From assembly GCF_001570365.1 (NCBI RefSeq), contig NZ_BBYK01000038.1:418787-482786 (forward strand): 64,000 nucleotides of DNA, in the 5' to 3' direction. Positions 28,326-38,568 of the stretch are shown piece after piece. The notes below the pieces were generated by a model that was given only the letters and a program-made list of their open reading frames with translations, did not search any database and had not been told where the DNA came from. This stretch comes from Microtetraspora fusca. GTDB taxonomy: Bacteria; Actinomycetota; Actinomycetes; Streptosporangiales; Streptosporangiaceae. A program made the translations under genes and the position numbers. The stretch's first letter is position 1. Each line of letters opens with the position of its first letter.

Positions 28326-28769
28326 TTACTGGGCGATCTGGCTGATCTGGAAGGGCACCGGCTGCTGCGCCTGGTGCGGGTGCTCGGAACCGGCGTAGAC
28401 CTTGAGCTTCTTCGCCATCTTCCGGCCAAGGGCGTTCTTGGGGAGCATTCCCTTGACCGCCTTCTCAACGGCGCGGTCCGGGCGCTTCTCCATGAGCTCG
28501 CCGTAGGTCACGGAACGCAGACCGCCGGGGTAACCCGAGTGACGGTAGGCCTTCTTCTGCTCGAGCTTGTTGCCGGTCAGGGCCACCTTGTCGGCATTGA
28601 TGATGATGACGAAGTCACCGGTGTCGACGTGCGGGGCGAAGATCGGCTTGTGCTTGCCGCGGAGCAGGGTCGCGACGTGGCTGGCCAGCCGGCCGAGCAC
28701 GACGTCGGTGGCGTCGATGACGTACCACTGACGTTCGACGTCGTTGGGCTTGGGTGAGAACGTGCGCAC
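28326..28769 (-). CDS. rplM: 50S ribosomal protein L13
   Basis: 147 residues, normal length: [20 protein letters not shown], then [16 protein letters not shown] and [19 protein letters not shown]. The start is the GTG at 28769, with AAGG 7 nt upstream; the frame remains open far upstream, but that sequence has no L13 homology. First gene of rplM-rpsI-glmM, behind a good promoter at 28800-28827. Confidence 0.96.
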   Translation of the reverse strand: MRTFSPKPNDVERQWYVIDATDVVLGRLASHVATLLRGKHKPIFAPHVDTGDFVIIINADKVALTGNKLEQKKAYRHSGYPGGLRSVTYGELMEKRPDRAVEKAVKGMLPKNALGRKMAKKLKVYAGSEHPHQAQQPVPFQISQIAQ

Positions 28770-28799
28770 GGCAGTGCCTTCTGTCGGAAATGTGAACTC

Positions 28800-28827
28800 A
28801 CGGTAGGTTGCACAGGCACGACGGCAA
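28800..28827 (-). promoter_or_regulatory. rplM-rpsI promoter
   Basis: Minus-strand TTGCCG (28827-28822), 16-bp spacer, TACCGT (28805-28800). Transcription would start about 25 bp before the rplM GTG. Confidence 0.7.
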
Positions 28828-29091
28828 CCTTCCGTCTCCACATACATGGGAGAAGACGCCGGACGCGCCGTGCACAGGTCACAGGAGGACCGGTGCACAC
28901 AACGAAACAGCAGACTATCCGGCCCCGCCATCCTGGTCAAAACGCGATGCCGACGAGGAAGGTCGCGAGAGCCGAGGCGATCGTACAGGGAGTGGGCCGG
29001 AGACGGCGTCGCATGGGCGGGACGTCGGCGGCACACCCGAGCCGGGAGACCCGGGACACCGGCGCGCGGACGGCGGAACGCGCGCGGCGCA

Positions 29092-29154
29092 GGGGAAACC
29101 CAGGGAGCGCGCGGGGAAACCCAGGGAGCGCGCGAGGAAACACAGGGAGAAGGA
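29092..29154 (+). repeat. three tandem 21-bp repeats
   Basis: Units at 29092, 29113 and 29134. The first two are identical (GGGGAAACCCAGGGAGCGCG plus C); the third has several changes. Lies 55 bp upstream of the CAP protein start. Confidence 0.8.
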
Positions 29155-29208
29155 ATCCCTCGCTCCTCTTCATCCTCGTCGCCGCACATCCCTATATTTG
29201 ACTGCGGT

Positions 29209-30006
29209 ATGTGGCAGCCCCCTCACACCCGGCACCCCCAACGGACGCCCCGCCGCGGGACTCACGTGGGCCTGCTCGCCTGCGCCGTCACCCTCCTGCT
29301 CGCCGGCGTCGTCATCGGCCGGATCACCACCAGGAGCGGCGTCGACCAGGTCTATCTCCGCAACTCCGAGCCGTCGCCCTCGCCCTCGAAGACGTCCGGC
29401 TCCCCGCTCCGGCAGCGCCCACCGCTCGATCATGTGGCGCGGGCCGGGGGCCCGCCGCCCCTCACCCGCTCGGCTCCCCCGACCCGGCCGCCGACCAGGA
29501 AGCCGTCCAACATGATCGACGGCTCGGACGGCGGGTCTCAGTGGAACACCTTCGGCCCCGGGTACGGCGACGACCCCGGCGTGCTGGGAGGAGACCAGGG
29601 CGGAGACGGCGCGGGGGGCGCGGCCCTCAGCGGCCTGGAGGCCGAGCTCGTACGGCTGGCGAACGCCGAGCGGCGTAAGCGGGGCTGCGCGCCCATGCGG
29701 ATCGACAAGCGGCTCGTGCGCTCCGCCCGCCTGCATTCCCAGGAGATGGCCGCCAGCAACACCTTCGAGCATTCCTCGCCGAACGGCCGTTCGGTCTGGG
29801 ACCGCATGGAGGCGGCGGGCTACCACAATGGCGGCGCGGAGAACATCGCCCGTGGCTACCAGACCGCCCGCGAGGCGATCGAAGGGTGGATGGCCAGCAG
29901 CGGCCACCGGCGCAACATCCTCAACTGCAGTCTGATCGCGACCGGTGTGGGCGTCGATCTGGGGCCGGGCGGCCCGTGGTGGACCCAGGACTTCGGTTAC
30001 TCCTGA
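29209..30006 (+). CDS. membrane-anchored CAP/SCP-domain protein
   Basis: 265 residues. Short basic N-terminus, one membrane segment (about 19-37, [17 protein letters not shown]), then a long Pro/Ser/Gly-rich linker (45-145). The C-terminal CAP domain (about 148-262) shows [46 protein letters not shown] and [14 protein letters not shown]. The domain faces outside; bacterial CAP proteins have mostly unknown extracellular roles. A TATATT box lies 10 nt before the ATG. The last 22 codons are repeated, decayed, just after the stop. Confidence 0.87.
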   Translation: MWQPPHTRHPQRTPRRGTHVGLLACAVTLLLAGVVIGRITTRSGVDQVYLRNSEPSPSPSKTSGSPLRQRPPLDHVARAGGPPPLTRSAPPTRPPTRKPSNMIDGSDGGSQWNTFGPGYGDDPGVLGGDQGGDGAGGAALSGLEAELVRLANAERRKRGCAPMRIDKRLVRSARLHSQEMAASNTFEHSSPNGRSVWDRMEAAGYHNGGAENIARGYQTAREAIEGWMASSGHRRNILNCSLIATGVGVDLGPGGPWWTQDFGYS

Positions 30007-30102
30007 TCTTCCTCCGCCGCTGGTCGCGGCCGGTGTGGGCGTCGATCTCGGGCCGGACGCCGCGTGGCCGAGCCAGCACTCCGGTTATTCCTGACTTTCC
30101 TC
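29934..30102 (+). repeat. tandem duplication of the CAP gene 3' end
   Basis: Bases 29934-30014 and 30022-30102 align without gaps at an 88-bp offset. Over the 69 bp that end in TGA I count 58 matches. The first copy encodes [15 protein letters not shown] to the stop; the second would read [15 protein letters not shown] to its own TGA, but lies beyond the gene's stop codon. Confidence 0.85.
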
Positions 30103-30133
30103 ATCTGCCGTGATACGCGGCTAATCTCAGCGC

Positions 30134-31540
30134 ATGGGTTATCCCGGCGACCAGCAGCCACACCGCCAGCCGTACCTCCCCCAGGGCGAGCCGCCGACCG
30201 CCGCCCGCCACCCGGAGGCGCGGCCGTACGGCTCGGCGCCCGCGCAGCCCGGACCGCTCGGGCAGCCGGGCCAGGGGGCCCCGGCGTTCGATCCGTGGCG
30301 ACGGCCGCAGCAGGCGGGCGACGACCAGGGCGGCGTCCAGGGTGGCCGGCCGGGAAGTCGCCAGGCCGGAACGTGGGCCGAGGCGGCGTCGCAGCCCAGC
30401 GGCCCCGCCGGTGCCGGCTGGGGGCCGGACGGCGCCTCGGGCGGACACCCGGGCACGGCGCCCTGGAACGCGGCAGGGCTCCCGGGAGACCCCACAGGCG
30501 GCAACGGGCAGCCGGGCGCGGGCGCCCCGCCCCAGCAGCCGGGTGGCTATCCAGCGGCTGCCCCGCCCCGGCAGCCGGGCGGCTATCCCCTGGGATCTCC
30601 CACTGGCGGCTTCCCGTCCGGCGCGCAGCCGGGTGATCTCACGTCCGGTGGCTCCCAGCCGAGCGGGACGGAGTCCGGCGCGCCCCCCGCCGCGGATCCG
30701 CGAGACGGCCGGGCATCCGCCTCCGCCGAGCCCTCCCGGACGGAACGGCGCGGCGCCGAGCCGTCCAGGGCCGAACGGCGCGCCGCCGAGTCGTCCGAGC
30801 CGCCGTGGGACCCGTACGGACCGGTCCCCTTCTGGCGGCGGCCGCTCGTGCTGTGCCTGGCCGGGCTCGCGCTGATCGGCGCGCTCTTCGCCGGTCTCTG
30901 GGTCGCGGCGAGCCGGGAGGAGCCGCCACGCGCCGCTCCGAAGCCGACCCCCACGCCGCCGCCGGTCTCCCCCGCCCCCGGAGGCAAGTACGGCTACGCC
31001 GGATCGCGTACGACCGACAAGACGCCGCTCACCGCCACGGAACTCTTCGGCCAGAAGAAGGTCACGGCCGGCAGCCGGTCATACATCCGGACGAAGGTGA
31101 ACAAAGAGAAGAAGTGTGCCGACGGCGTCTCCGGCGAGAAGATCACCAAGGCTCTGAAGGCCGGAGGCTGCACCCAGCTCATCCGCGCCAGCTACAAGGA
31201 CGGCACGGGAAAGATCATCGGGACCATCGGCGTCGCCAACGTCAAGACCACCACCGCGGCCAAGAAGGTGGCGTCCGCGGGCGGCGGCAAGGAGCGGCAG
31301 GACTTCCTCAAGCCGCTGCCGGGCACCGACGACATCAGCAAGTCCCTCGGCACCGGAGACGCGTACGCGGGCGGCTGGATCCACGGCCACTACACGATCC
31401 TGCTGTGGTTCCAGTTCAAGGACGGCCACAATCCGAGCAAGACCGAACTGAAGCGGCTCTACCAGGCGGCCCTGGACATCACGGAGAAGACGGTCTTCGC
31501 GGCGCTCGACACGAGATCGCTGACCGGAGGACACGGCTGA
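30134..31540 (+). CDS. Pro-rich membrane protein with C-terminal extracytoplasmic domain (paralogue A)
   Basis: 468 residues; family not recognised. Residues 1-230 are a Pro/Gly/Gln-rich, probably disordered cytoplasmic region with internal repeats (QPGGYP twice; a 30-bp EPSRxERRxA repeat at 30728-30787). One membrane helix spans 237-259 (LVLCLAGLALIGALFAGLWV), with basic residues inside. A Pro-rich linker and an outer domain (about 295-460) follow, with two cysteines (328, 346) 18 apart and the motif YAGGWIHGHYTI...DGHNPS. The same domain ends paralogue B. TAATCT ends 6 nt before the ATG. Confidence 0.7.
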   Translation: MGYPGDQQPHRQPYLPQGEPPTAARHPEARPYGSAPAQPGPLGQPGQGAPAFDPWRRPQQAGDDQGGVQGGRPGSRQAGTWAEAASQPSGPAGAGWGPDGASGGHPGTAPWNAAGLPGDPTGGNGQPGAGAPPQQPGGYPAAAPPRQPGGYPLGSPTGGFPSGAQPGDLTSGGSQPSGTESGAPPAADPRDGRASASAEPSRTERRGAEPSRAERRAAESSEPPWDPYGPVPFWRRPLVLCLAGLALIGALFAGLWVAASREEPPRAAPKPTPTPPPVSPAPGGKYGYAGSRTTDKTPLTATELFGQKKVTAGSRSYIRTKVNKEKKCADGVSGEKITKALKAGGCTQLIRASYKDGTGKIIGTIGVANVKTTTAAKKVASAGGGKERQDFLKPLPGTDDISKSLGTGDAYAGGWIHGHYTILLWFQFKDGHNPSKTELKRLYQAALDITEKTVFAALDTRSLTGGHG

Positions 31541-31650
31541 TCCGCGAAACCATCTTTCCGCCGATCTTTCTGGACAAACGCCGCTCTCTGGCTGCGCACG
31601 AACACCCATAGCGGCACGATGATCTCGTCTGCGCCGATACGCTTCCGCAT

Positions 31651-34200
31651 ATGCGTGGCCAGGATCCCGTTTCCGAGCACGAACACGGCGCCGACGGCTC
31701 GACGGCACCCGCTGTGCCACCGCCGAGCTTCGGCCACCCCGACGAGATATCGCCCGACGTCCCCGGCGAGGAGTCGTCGGGCTACGACTGGTTCGCCCGC
31801 CCCGACCAGCCGGCGGGCGAGGCGTCGTCGCCCCAGGACTCGCCGAGCGCCGCTCAGGGGTCGGAGCGTCCCGAGCCGGTCGCCTCCCCCGACGATCAGG
31901 CTCCCGCCTCGGCAGACGCTCCGCGCCGCCCGCCGGCCGCCTTCGGCACGCCCGCCTCCCCCGCGCAGGGCGACGCTCAGCAGGCCGACAGCCCGCGCAG
32001 GACGTTCCGGGAGATCTCCGAGGGCGACCAGTACGAGACCATCGACTTCCCCGCCATCGACGTCACCAAGCCATGGGTGCCGCCCAGCGGTCAGGGTCGC
32101 CCCGACTCGGAGAGCGCCGGCCCCGCCGAGCCTCCCACTGCCCCGTACGCGCCCCCGACCGCACCGTACGCACCGCCGACCACGCCGCACCCGGTGCCCG
32201 TGGCCGCTCCCTCGGATGCCGGACGCCCCGAGGACTCCGGGCGCGGTGGTTCCGCTCCTGAGGGCTCCGACCGGGCCGGGGAGCCTGCGGCGCCCGCGAC
32301 CGCGGAGCGCGGCGCGGGACCGGCCCACCACCACGAGCCGGCCGCTGCCACCGTGGAGCGCGACAGGCCCGCGGAGCCCGCCACCGGCGTCGAATCCGCC
32401 GAATCCGCCGAGGACGACCGGTCCGAGGCGACGGCGGCCACCGCGACATGGCCGGCGGCACGGCAGGACATGGCCGACGACGCCCCGGCGGATCACCCCG
32501 GCGGTTCGCCCGCCGAAGCGGCCCACACCGCCGAGCAGGCAGAGCCCGAGCCCGTACGCGCTCCCGAGGGCCCGGACGCCGCCCCCCGGCGCGAGGAGGC
32601 CACGCGGGGTCCCCAGGATCACGTGGGAGAGGCGTCCGCTTCCCGCGCGGAGCCGACGTCCCCGCTGCCGCGCGCCGAGTCGGAATGGACGACGCATCCC
32701 GACGAGGACGCCGTCCCGGACGACACCGACGCGGCGTCACTGGACACCGCCGAAGCCCGCAGGCCGGCGGAAGGGGAAGCGGCTCCGTACGACCGTCCGC
32801 TACCCGTCTCGGACCACGAGCCGGACCACGAGCCCGAAGCCGCCGCCGAGCCGGAGGCGGATGGCCCCGAGCAGGCGTCGCCCGCCACCGGCGAACAGGG
32901 GCCGACCGTCCCGCTCAAAGCGCCGGCGGCGCTGGAGGAGCACTCCCGGCCGAGGATCCCCGCGGAGCCCGGCGACGTCCCCGTGTGGCCGCCCCGGCTT
33001 CCGGGCGAGGCCGCCGCCGCGCCCGACGCCCCCGCGCCTACGGCATGGCCCCCGGCCGACTCGCCCGCCCCCGCCGCGCCGGCTGGTCCGGCCGGGGACG
33101 ACGTGGCCGACGACCGCGCTGAAGCGGTCTCCGAGGTCCCCACCGGAGCGGACGCCGACGGCGCACCGGGTTCTCCTGGCGGCCTCGCCCCCGCGCGCCC
33201 CGTAGCACGCCGGGAAATGGCCGTCGACCTGCCCCCGGACCGTACGGATCACCGCGCGGCGGCCTTCCACGCCGGCGCGGCAGCCGTCCCGTCACCGTCC
33301 GGCGCGGCGGCTGTGCCGTCACCGTCCGGGACGGCGACGCAGCCGATGCCGTCCGGCGCGGCGCAGGGCCAGGTCCTGCTCGCGCCCGGGCACCCGCCCC
33401 AGCCCAGCGGCCTCCCCGTCCCGGTCGCCCCCCCGGCGACGGCGCCCGCGAAGCGTTCCGGCGGCGGCAAGCGCATCCTGCTCGGCGCGGGCACGGGTGT
33501 CGTGGTGGTCGCCATCGGCGCCGCCGCCTATCTCGCGTACACCGGGGGGCCGGAGGACTCCGCGGCCCCTGGCGGCGCTGCGGCGAACACCGCCGCGCCC
33601 GCGGCCACCGCACCCGCGGCGGAGCCGAGCACGACCGCGAGCGCGAGCACCGGCACGAGCGTCAACACGGGGGCGCCCGTCGACTCGGAGGAGACCGATC
33701 CGGGCAAGCTCACCCTGACCGGGACCTTCCCCGACACCCGGATCACCCTCGCCGGGCGCAGCTTCAAGCGGGTCAAGGTCAACGTCACCGACAGCTGTGA
33801 CCAGGCGGCGGCCGGGGCCTTCGCCGAAGCGCTCAAGCAGCGGGAGTGCCGCCGGGTCCTCAGGGCGACCTACGTGGACGCGAAGCAACGCTACGCCGTG
33901 ACCACCGGCATCGCGGTGCTGCCGAGCAAGGAGGCGGCGCTCGCGGTCGACCGGACCAAGAACCTGAGCGGCAACCTCTGGTTCCGCGGGCTCAACGGCG
34001 ACCCCGGCAGCGGTGCCGAGCGGGTGGCGATCTCCGGCGGGTACGCCGCGGGCATGGTGTGGGGCCGCTACATCGTGTTCAGCTACGCGACCTACGCCGA
34101 CGGCCACACGCCGAGCGCCAAGGAGCAGGACCTCGGCCCGGTCAGCGGCGCCTTCCGCGACCACACGGCCGAGGTGATCGGCAAGCGCGTCAAGGACTGA
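31651..34200 (+). CDS. large Ala/Pro/Glu-rich membrane protein (paralogue B)
   Basis: 849 residues; family not recognised. About 600 residues of acidic, Ala/Pro/Glu-rich, probably disordered cytoplasmic sequence come first, with short tandem repeats (TAPYAPP twice; GAAAVPSPS twice at 33274-33327). One membrane helix (about 608-630, [19 protein letters not shown]) and a Ser/Thr/Ala linker follow. The C-terminal domain (about 680-845) matches paralogue A: cysteines 716 and 733, then [15 protein letters not shown] and [17 protein letters not shown] ends 7 nt before the ATG. Its stop overlaps the truA stop by 11 bp on the other strand. Confidence 0.7.
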   Translation: MRGQDPVSEHEHGADGSTAPAVPPPSFGHPDEISPDVPGEESSGYDWFARPDQPAGEASSPQDSPSAAQGSERPEPVASPDDQAPASADAPRRPPAAFGTPASPAQGDAQQADSPRRTFREISEGDQYETIDFPAIDVTKPWVPPSGQGRPDSESAGPAEPPTAPYAPPTAPYAPPTTPHPVPVAAPSDAGRPEDSGRGGSAPEGSDRAGEPAAPATAERGAGPAHHHEPAAATVERDRPAEPATGVESAESAEDDRSEATAATATWPAARQDMADDAPADHPGGSPAEAAHTAEQAEPEPVRAPEGPDAAPRREEATRGPQDHVGEASASRAEPTSPLPRAESEWTTHPDEDAVPDDTDAASLDTAEARRPAEGEAAPYDRPLPVSDHEPDHEPEAAAEPEADGPEQASPATGEQGPTVPLKAPAALEEHSRPRIPAEPGDVPVWPPRLPGEAAAAPDAPAPTAWPPADSPAPAAPAGPAGDDVADDRAEAVSEVPTGADADGAPGSPGGLAPARPVARREMAVDLPPDRTDHRAAAFHAGAAAVPSPSGAAAVPSPSGTATQPMPSGAAQGQVLLAPGHPPQPSGLPVPVAPPATAPAKRSGGGKRILLGAGTGVVVVAIGAAAYLAYTGGPEDSAAPGGAAANTAAPAATAPAAEPSTTASASTGTSVNTGAPVDSEETDPGKLTLTGTFPDTRITLAGRSFKRVKVNVTDSCDQAAAGAFAEALKQRECRRVLRATYVDAKQRYAVTTGIAVLPSKEAALAVDRTKNLSGNLWFRGLNGDPGSGAERVAISGGYAAGMVWGRYIVFSYATYADGHTPSAKEQDLGPVSGAFRDHTAEVIGKRVKD

Positions 34201-35089
34201 GCGTGCGCACCCGGCGCGTCGCCGCGGCGCGCCGGGCCAGCTCCTCGCCCACCGGATAACCGACTTCCTCCAGGGTCAGCCCATGCGCCGGGGCCACGTG
34301 GACCCCCGATTCGCGTACGGCGCGGACCAGCACCTGCCCGGGCCACTCGACGGGCTGCCTGCCCTCGCCCACCGCGAGCAGCGAGCCCACCAACGCCCGG
34401 ACCATGGAATGGCAGAACGCGTCCGCGATCACGGTCGCCTGGATGATGCCGTCCTCGCCCCGCATCCAGTCGAGCCGCTGCAACTCGCGGATCGTCGTGG
34501 CGCCCTCACGCTTGCGGCAGAACGCGGCGAAGTCATGCTCGCCGATCAGGCGTTGGGCGGCGGCGTTGAGGAGATCGACGTCCAGCGGCCGGTTGTGCCA
34601 CAGCACCTCCCGCCGCCGCAGCGGATCGGTCCCGCCAGGAGCGTCGCACACGCGGTAGACGTACCGCCGGAAGAGAGCGGAGAACCGGGCGTCAAACCCC
34701 TCAGGAGCCACCGAGACGGTATAAACACGCACATCCTGGGAGAGAACCCCGGCCAGCCTTCTCGTGAGCGCAGCGAGCCAATGAGCGCCCTCCGCCCGCC
34801 AGGCGTCCTCGGGGTCGGTCTCGGGGTCCCGCTGCCGGGCCCGCGCGGTGTCGGCCACCGCGAGCCGCGAGAGCGGAAGGTCCACATGCGCCACCTGTCC
34901 GCGCGCGTGCACCCCGGCGTCCGTACGGCCGGCCACGGTCAGCTGAGGGGCCGGGTCCATCCGGAGGATGCGGCCCAGCGCGCCTTCCAGCTCACCCTGG
35001 ACGGTCCGCCGCTCCGGCTGGCGGGCCCAGCCGGAGAAGTCGGTGCCGTCATAGCCCAGATCGAGCCTCAGCCGAACTTCGCGGTCCAC
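34190..35089 (-). CDS. truA: tRNA pseudouridine(38-40) synthase
   Basis: Isomerises uridines 38-40 in tRNA anticodon arms. 299 residues. [20 protein letters not shown] at the N-terminus, catalytic Asp in [24 protein letters not shown] and the C-terminal [16 protein letters not shown] are TruA motifs. A polar insert (about 100-125) is common in actinobacteria. The start is the GTG at 35089: GGGAGG lies 6 nt before it but directly abuts the ATG at 35095. Separated from rplQ by a terminator. Confidence 0.94.
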   Translation of the reverse strand: MDREVRLRLDLGYDGTDFSGWARQPERRTVQGELEGALGRILRMDPAPQLTVAGRTDAGVHARGQVAHVDLPLSRLAVADTARARQRDPETDPEDAWRAEGAHWLAALTRRLAGVLSQDVRVYTVSVAPEGFDARFSALFRRYVYRVCDAPGGTDPLRRREVLWHNRPLDVDLLNAAAQRLIGEHDFAAFCRKREGATTIRELQRLDWMRGEDGIIQATVIADAFCHSMVRALVGSLLAVGEGRQPVEWPGQVLVRAVRESGVHVAPAHGLTLEEVGYPVGEELARRAAATRRVRTLSP

Positions 35090-35133
35090 GTCCATCCTCC
35101 CGTACGGCACTGCGGCGACCGTACCCAAACGAA

Positions 35134-35174
35134 GAGCGGGCCCAGCGAACCCGCAGGGAACGCTGGACCCGCTC
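35134..35174 (-). terminator. terminator after rplQ
   Basis: 14-position stem GAGCGGGCCCAGCG with one mismatch, 12-13-nt loop, followed on the minus strand by CTTCGTTTGG. Marks the end of the rpsM-rpsK-rpsD-rpoA-rplQ unit before truA. Confidence 0.65.
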
Positions 35175-35203
35175 ACAGGCCTTTGATCAGCACAGGCCCT
35201 TGA

Positions 35204-35698
35204 TCAGGCCTCGTCCTTCTTGGCCTCGTCAGCCGTGGCCTCGGTCTCGGCGACCTCGGCGGCCGGGGTCTCGACGACCTCCTCGGCCGGGGCCGGGGCC
35301 TCGGCGGCAGCGGCCGGACGCGTGACCGTGACCGGGTTCAGCTGCTCGGTGACCAGCTCGATGACCGCCATGGGAGCGGCGTCGCCCTTACGCGGGCCGA
35401 GCTTGGTGATGCGCGTGTAGCCACCGGGACGCTCGGCGAACGTCGGCGCGATCTCGGTGAAGAGGTGGTGCACGACGCCCTTGTCACGGACGACGGTCAG
35501 CACCTGGCGACGGTTGTGCATGTCGCCCTTCTTCGCCTTGGTGATCAGCTTCTCCGCGAGCGGGCGGAGACGCTTGGCCTTGGCCTCGGTGGTGCGGATC
35601 CGGCCGTGCTGGAACAGCTGGGTGGCGAGGTTCGCCAGGATCAGCCGCTCGTGCGCCGGGCTGCCGCCGAGACGGGCGCCCTTGGTGGGCTTGGGCAT
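35204..35698 (-). CDS. rplQ: 50S ribosomal protein L17
   Basis: 164 residues. Conserved core 1-118: [39 protein letters not shown] and [19 protein letters not shown]. The last 45 residues are an Ala/Glu-rich acidic tail, common in actinobacterial L17. The ATG at 35698 has AAGGAG 7 nt upstream. Last gene of the alpha operon; 189 bp separate it from rpoA. Confidence 0.97.
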   Translation of the reverse strand: MPKPTKGARLGGSPAHERLILANLATQLFQHGRIRTTEAKAKRLRPLAEKLITKAKKGDMHNRRQVLTVVRDKGVVHHLFTEIAPTFAERPGGYTRITKLGPRKGDAAPMAVIELVTEQLNPVTVTRPAAAAEAPAPAEEVVETPAAEVAETEATADEAKKDEA

Positions 35699-35887
35699 TT
35701 CATTTCTCCTTGAGAGACAACCCGCTCCGGCCGTGTCAGGTACCGGAGTCGGGGCGGCGGGCTCCGGAGAGCCCGCCTTCGGCAAATCTGTGGTTCCGCC
35801 GCTTCACCCGGATGGCCGGGCTGCCTCCCGGCGCCGCGGCGGCGGTGTGTGCCCACCGCCTCGGCACCGGAACGGCCGAGACACGAT

Positions 35888-36904
35888 CTAGTACTGCTCG
35901 GTCTCGATGAAGCCGCCGTCCTCGTCGTCGTACCCGCCGCCGGCGACCGCGCTGGGGTCGAATCCGGGCGGGGAGTCCTTGAGGGCGAGGCCCATCTCGT
36001 GCAGCTTCTGCTTGACCTCTTCGATCGACTTGGCGCCGAAGTTGCGGATGTCGAGCAGGTCCTGCTCACTGCGGGCGACGAGCTCACCCACGGTGTGGAT
36101 GCCCTCGCGCTTGAGGCAGTTGTACGAACGAACCGTGAGGTTCAGCTCCTCGATCGGCAGCGCCAGGTCCGCGGCCAGGGCGGCGTCGGTCGGCGACGGG
36201 CCGATGTCGATGCCCTCGGCCTCGACGTTCAGCTCGCGCGCGAGACCGAACAGCTCGACGAGGGTCTTACCCGCCGAGGCGACCGCGTCGCGCGGCTTCA
36301 TCGACGGCTTGGTCTCGACGTCCAGGATCAGCCGGTCGAAGTCCGTGCGCTGCTCGACACGGGTGGCCTCGACCTTGTAGGTGACCTTGAGGACCGGGGA
36401 GTAGATGGAGTCGATCGGAATCCGGCCGATCTCCTGGCCCGGCTGCTTGTTCTGGGCCGCGGAGACGTAGCCGCGACCGCGCTCGACGGTCAGCTCCATC
36501 TCCAGCTTCGCCTTGCCGTTCAGCGTGGCGATGTGCAGGTCGGGGTTGTGCACCTCGACACCGGCCGGCGGCGCGATGTCGGCGGCGGTGACCTCACCCG
36601 GACCCTGCTTGCGCAGGTACATCACGACCGGCTCGTCGTGCTCGGACGAGACGACCAGCGACTTGAGGTTGAGGATGATGTCGGTGACGTCTTCCTTGAC
36701 CCCGGGCACGGTCGAGAACTCGTGCAGCACGCCCTCGATGCGGATGCTGGTGACCGCCGCCCCCGGGATGGAGGACAGCAGCGTGCGCCGCAGCGAGTTG
36801 CCGATGGTGTAACCGAAGCCCGGCTCCAGCGGCTCGATGACGAACTTGGACCGGTGCTCCTCGAGCGACTCCTCCAGGAGGCTCGGGCGCTGTGCGATGA
36901 GCAT
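35888..36904 (-). CDS. rpoA: DNA-directed RNA polymerase alpha subunit
   Basis: 338 residues. The N-terminal domain (1-230) dimerises and nucleates core assembly: [23 protein letters not shown]. The C-terminal domain (about 250-320), joined by a linker, holds [29 protein letters not shown], which contacts UP elements and activators. Acidic tail [16 protein letters not shown] at 36904, preceded by GGGGAGA. Confidence 0.98.
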   Translation of the reverse strand: MLIAQRPSLLEESLEEHRSKFVIEPLEPGFGYTIGNSLRRTLLSSIPGAAVTSIRIEGVLHEFSTVPGVKEDVTDIILNLKSLVVSSEHDEPVVMYLRKQGPGEVTAADIAPPAGVEVHNPDLHIATLNGKAKLEMELTVERGRGYVSAAQNKQPGQEIGRIPIDSIYSPVLKVTYKVEATRVEQRTDFDRLILDVETKPSMKPRDAVASAGKTLVELFGLARELNVEAEGIDIGPSPTDAALAADLALPIEELNLTVRSYNCLKREGIHTVGELVARSEQDLLDIRNFGAKSIEEVKQKLHEMGLALKDSPPGFDPSAVAGGGYDDEDGGFIETEQY

Positions 36905-37101
36905 GTGGGATCTCCCCTGTTTCCGGGACGATTCCGCCGCGTCCCCCACCGCCGGTCGCTGCTCGCGACCCGGCCGTGCCTGGACCGGTTTCCTCTCCCT
37001 GTACGGCGGCGCCCGCTATTTGACGCCACTCGCCTACAACCATGATGCCGCACGGCCCGCACCAGGCGAGCCGTACGGCCATCGTCGTCGCTCGGGAGCT
37101 C

Positions 37102-37728
37102 TTACTTGGAGTAGAGCTCGACGATGAGCTGCTCCTGGACCAGCGTGTCGATCTGCTGGCGGACCGGGAGCTGGTGCACGAGGATGCGCATGCTGTCCGG
37201 GGTGACACCCAGCCACGCCGGGACGGTCTTGTCACCGGCGGTGGCGCGGGCCACCTCGTACGGCAGCAGGTTCCGCGACTTCTCGCGGACCTCGATGATG
37301 TCGTGCTCGCGAACGCGGTACGACGGGATGTCGACCTTCTTGCCGTTCACCAGGATGTGCCCGTGGCGCACCTGCTGGCGGGCGGCGTCGCGCGACTCGG
37401 CGAAACCGGCGCGGTAGACCACGTTGTCGAGACGGCTCTCCAGGATCTGGAGGAGGTTCTCACCGGTCTTGCCGGCCTTGCGGTTGGCTTCCTCGTAGTA
37501 GTTGCGGAACTGCTTCTCGAGGACGCCGTAGATGCGGCGGGTCTTCTGCTTCTCACGAAGCTGGAGCTGGTACTCCGACTCCTTCGGACGGCCGCGGCCG
37601 TGCTCACCCGGCGGGTAAGGACGGATCTCGATGGGGCACTTCGCGGACTCGCACTTCTTGCCCTTGAGGAAGAGCTTGGTCTTCTCCCGGCGGCAGAGCT
37701 TGCAGTCCGCACCCGTGTAACGAGCCAT
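37102..37728 (-). CDS. rpsD: 30S ribosomal protein S4 (zinc-binding form)
   Basis: 208-residue 16S rRNA-binding assembly protein. Cys9, Cys12, Cys26 and Cys31 form a zinc site, so this is the C+ form. The S4 RNA-binding domain is visible at [21 protein letters not shown] and [13 protein letters not shown]. 20 bp after rpsK. Confidence 0.97.
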   Translation of the reverse strand: MARYTGADCKLCRREKTKLFLKGKKCESAKCPIEIRPYPPGEHGRGRPKESEYQLQLREKQKTRRIYGVLEKQFRNYYEEANRKAGKTGENLLQILESRLDNVVYRAGFAESRDAARQQVRHGHILVNGKKVDIPSYRVREHDIIEVREKSRNLLPYEVARATAGDKTVPAWLGVTPDSMRILVHQLPVRQQIDTLVQEQLIVELYSK

Positions 37729-37748
37729 TTCTCTCTATCTCCTGGAGC

Positions 37749-38153
37749 TCAGACGCGGCGGCGCTTCGGCGGACGGCAACCGTTGTGCGGGACCGGAGTC
37801 ACGTCCTGGATGGACCCGACCTCGAGCCCGGTCGCCTGCAGCGAGCGGATCGCGGTCTCACGGCCGGAGCCGGGGCCCTTGACGAAGACGTCGACCTTGC
37901 GCATGCCGTGCTCCATGGCGCGGCGGGCGGCGTTCTCAGCGGCCATCTGCGCGGCGAACGGGGTGGACTTACGGGAGCCCTTGAACCCGACGTGGCCGGC
38001 GCTGGCCCAGGAGATCACGTTCCCGTTCGGGTCGGTGATCGAAACGATCGTGTTGTTGAACGTGCTCTTGATGTGGGCGTGCCCATGAGCGACGTTCTTC
38101 TTCTCCTTGCGGCGCACCTTCTTCGGTGCGCCCTGGCGGCTCTTCGGCGGCAT
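37749..38153 (-). CDS. rpsK: 30S ribosomal protein S11
   Basis: 134 residues. Basic N-terminus, [40 protein letters not shown] and C-terminal [16 protein letters not shown] are diagnostic. S11 forms the mRNA exit platform with S7. Between rpsM (34 bp) and rpsD (20 bp). Confidence 0.98.
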   Translation of the reverse strand: MPPKSRQGAPKKVRRKEKKNVAHGHAHIKSTFNNTIVSITDPNGNVISWASAGHVGFKGSRKSTPFAAQMAAENAARRAMEHGMRKVDVFVKGPGSGRETAIRSLQATGLEVGSIQDVTPVPHNGCRPPKRRRV

Positions 38154-38187
38154 TTAAGCGCTATCTCCTGGAATGTGGCTGCTAGGA

Positions 38188-38568
38188 CTACTTCTTGCCC
38201 GGCTTCTTCTTGCCGGCCACGGTCTTCTTCTTGCCCTTGCGGGTACGCGCGTTCGTCTGCGTCCGCTGACCGTGGACCGGCAGACCCTTGCGGTGCCGGA
38301 TGCCCTGGTAGCAGCCGATCTCGATCTTGCGGCGGATATCGGCCTGAACCTCGCGACGGAGGTCACCCTCGATCTTGAAGTTCGCCTCGATGTAGTCACG
38401 CATCGGCACGAGCTCGGCATCGCTGAGCTGGTGGACGCGCAGGTCCGGGCTGATGCCCGTCGCCTCCAGGATCTCCTGGGCGCGAGTGCGGCCGATTCCG
38501 AAAATGTAGGTGAGAGCGATCTCCAGCCGCTTGTCGCGGGGGAGGTCGACGCCAACCAGGCGAGCCAT
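38188..38568 (-). CDS. rpsM: 30S ribosomal protein S13
   Basis: 126 residues. [34 protein letters not shown] and [22 protein letters not shown]; the Lys-rich tail contacts P-site tRNA. S13 sits in the 30S head and bridges to L5. 388 bp separate it from rpmJ. Confidence 0.98.
   Translation of the reverse strand: MARLVGVDLPRDKRLEIALTYIFGIGRTRAQEILEATGISPDLRVHQLSDAELVPMRDYIEANFKIEGDLRREVQADIRRKIEIGCYQGIRHRKGLPVHGQRTQTNARTRKGKKKTVAGKKKPGKK

Larger units (their letters stand above)
28770..29208. other. divergent intergenic region, rplM to CAP protein
   Basis: 439 bp holding the rplM promoter (28800-28827), three 21-bp tandem repeats (29092-29154) and a TATATT box (29193-29198) before the CAP gene. 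Long open frames cross it on both strands, but I see no conserved protein in them. Confidence 0.6.

Noticed and set aside
29092-29154. CRISPR-like array
   Set aside because: The 21-bp units are contiguous with no spacers, and no cas genes are present.
28770-29189. N-terminal extension of L13 by 140 residues
   Set aside because: The frame is open but crosses the promoter and the 21-bp repeats; L13 is complete from GTG 28769.
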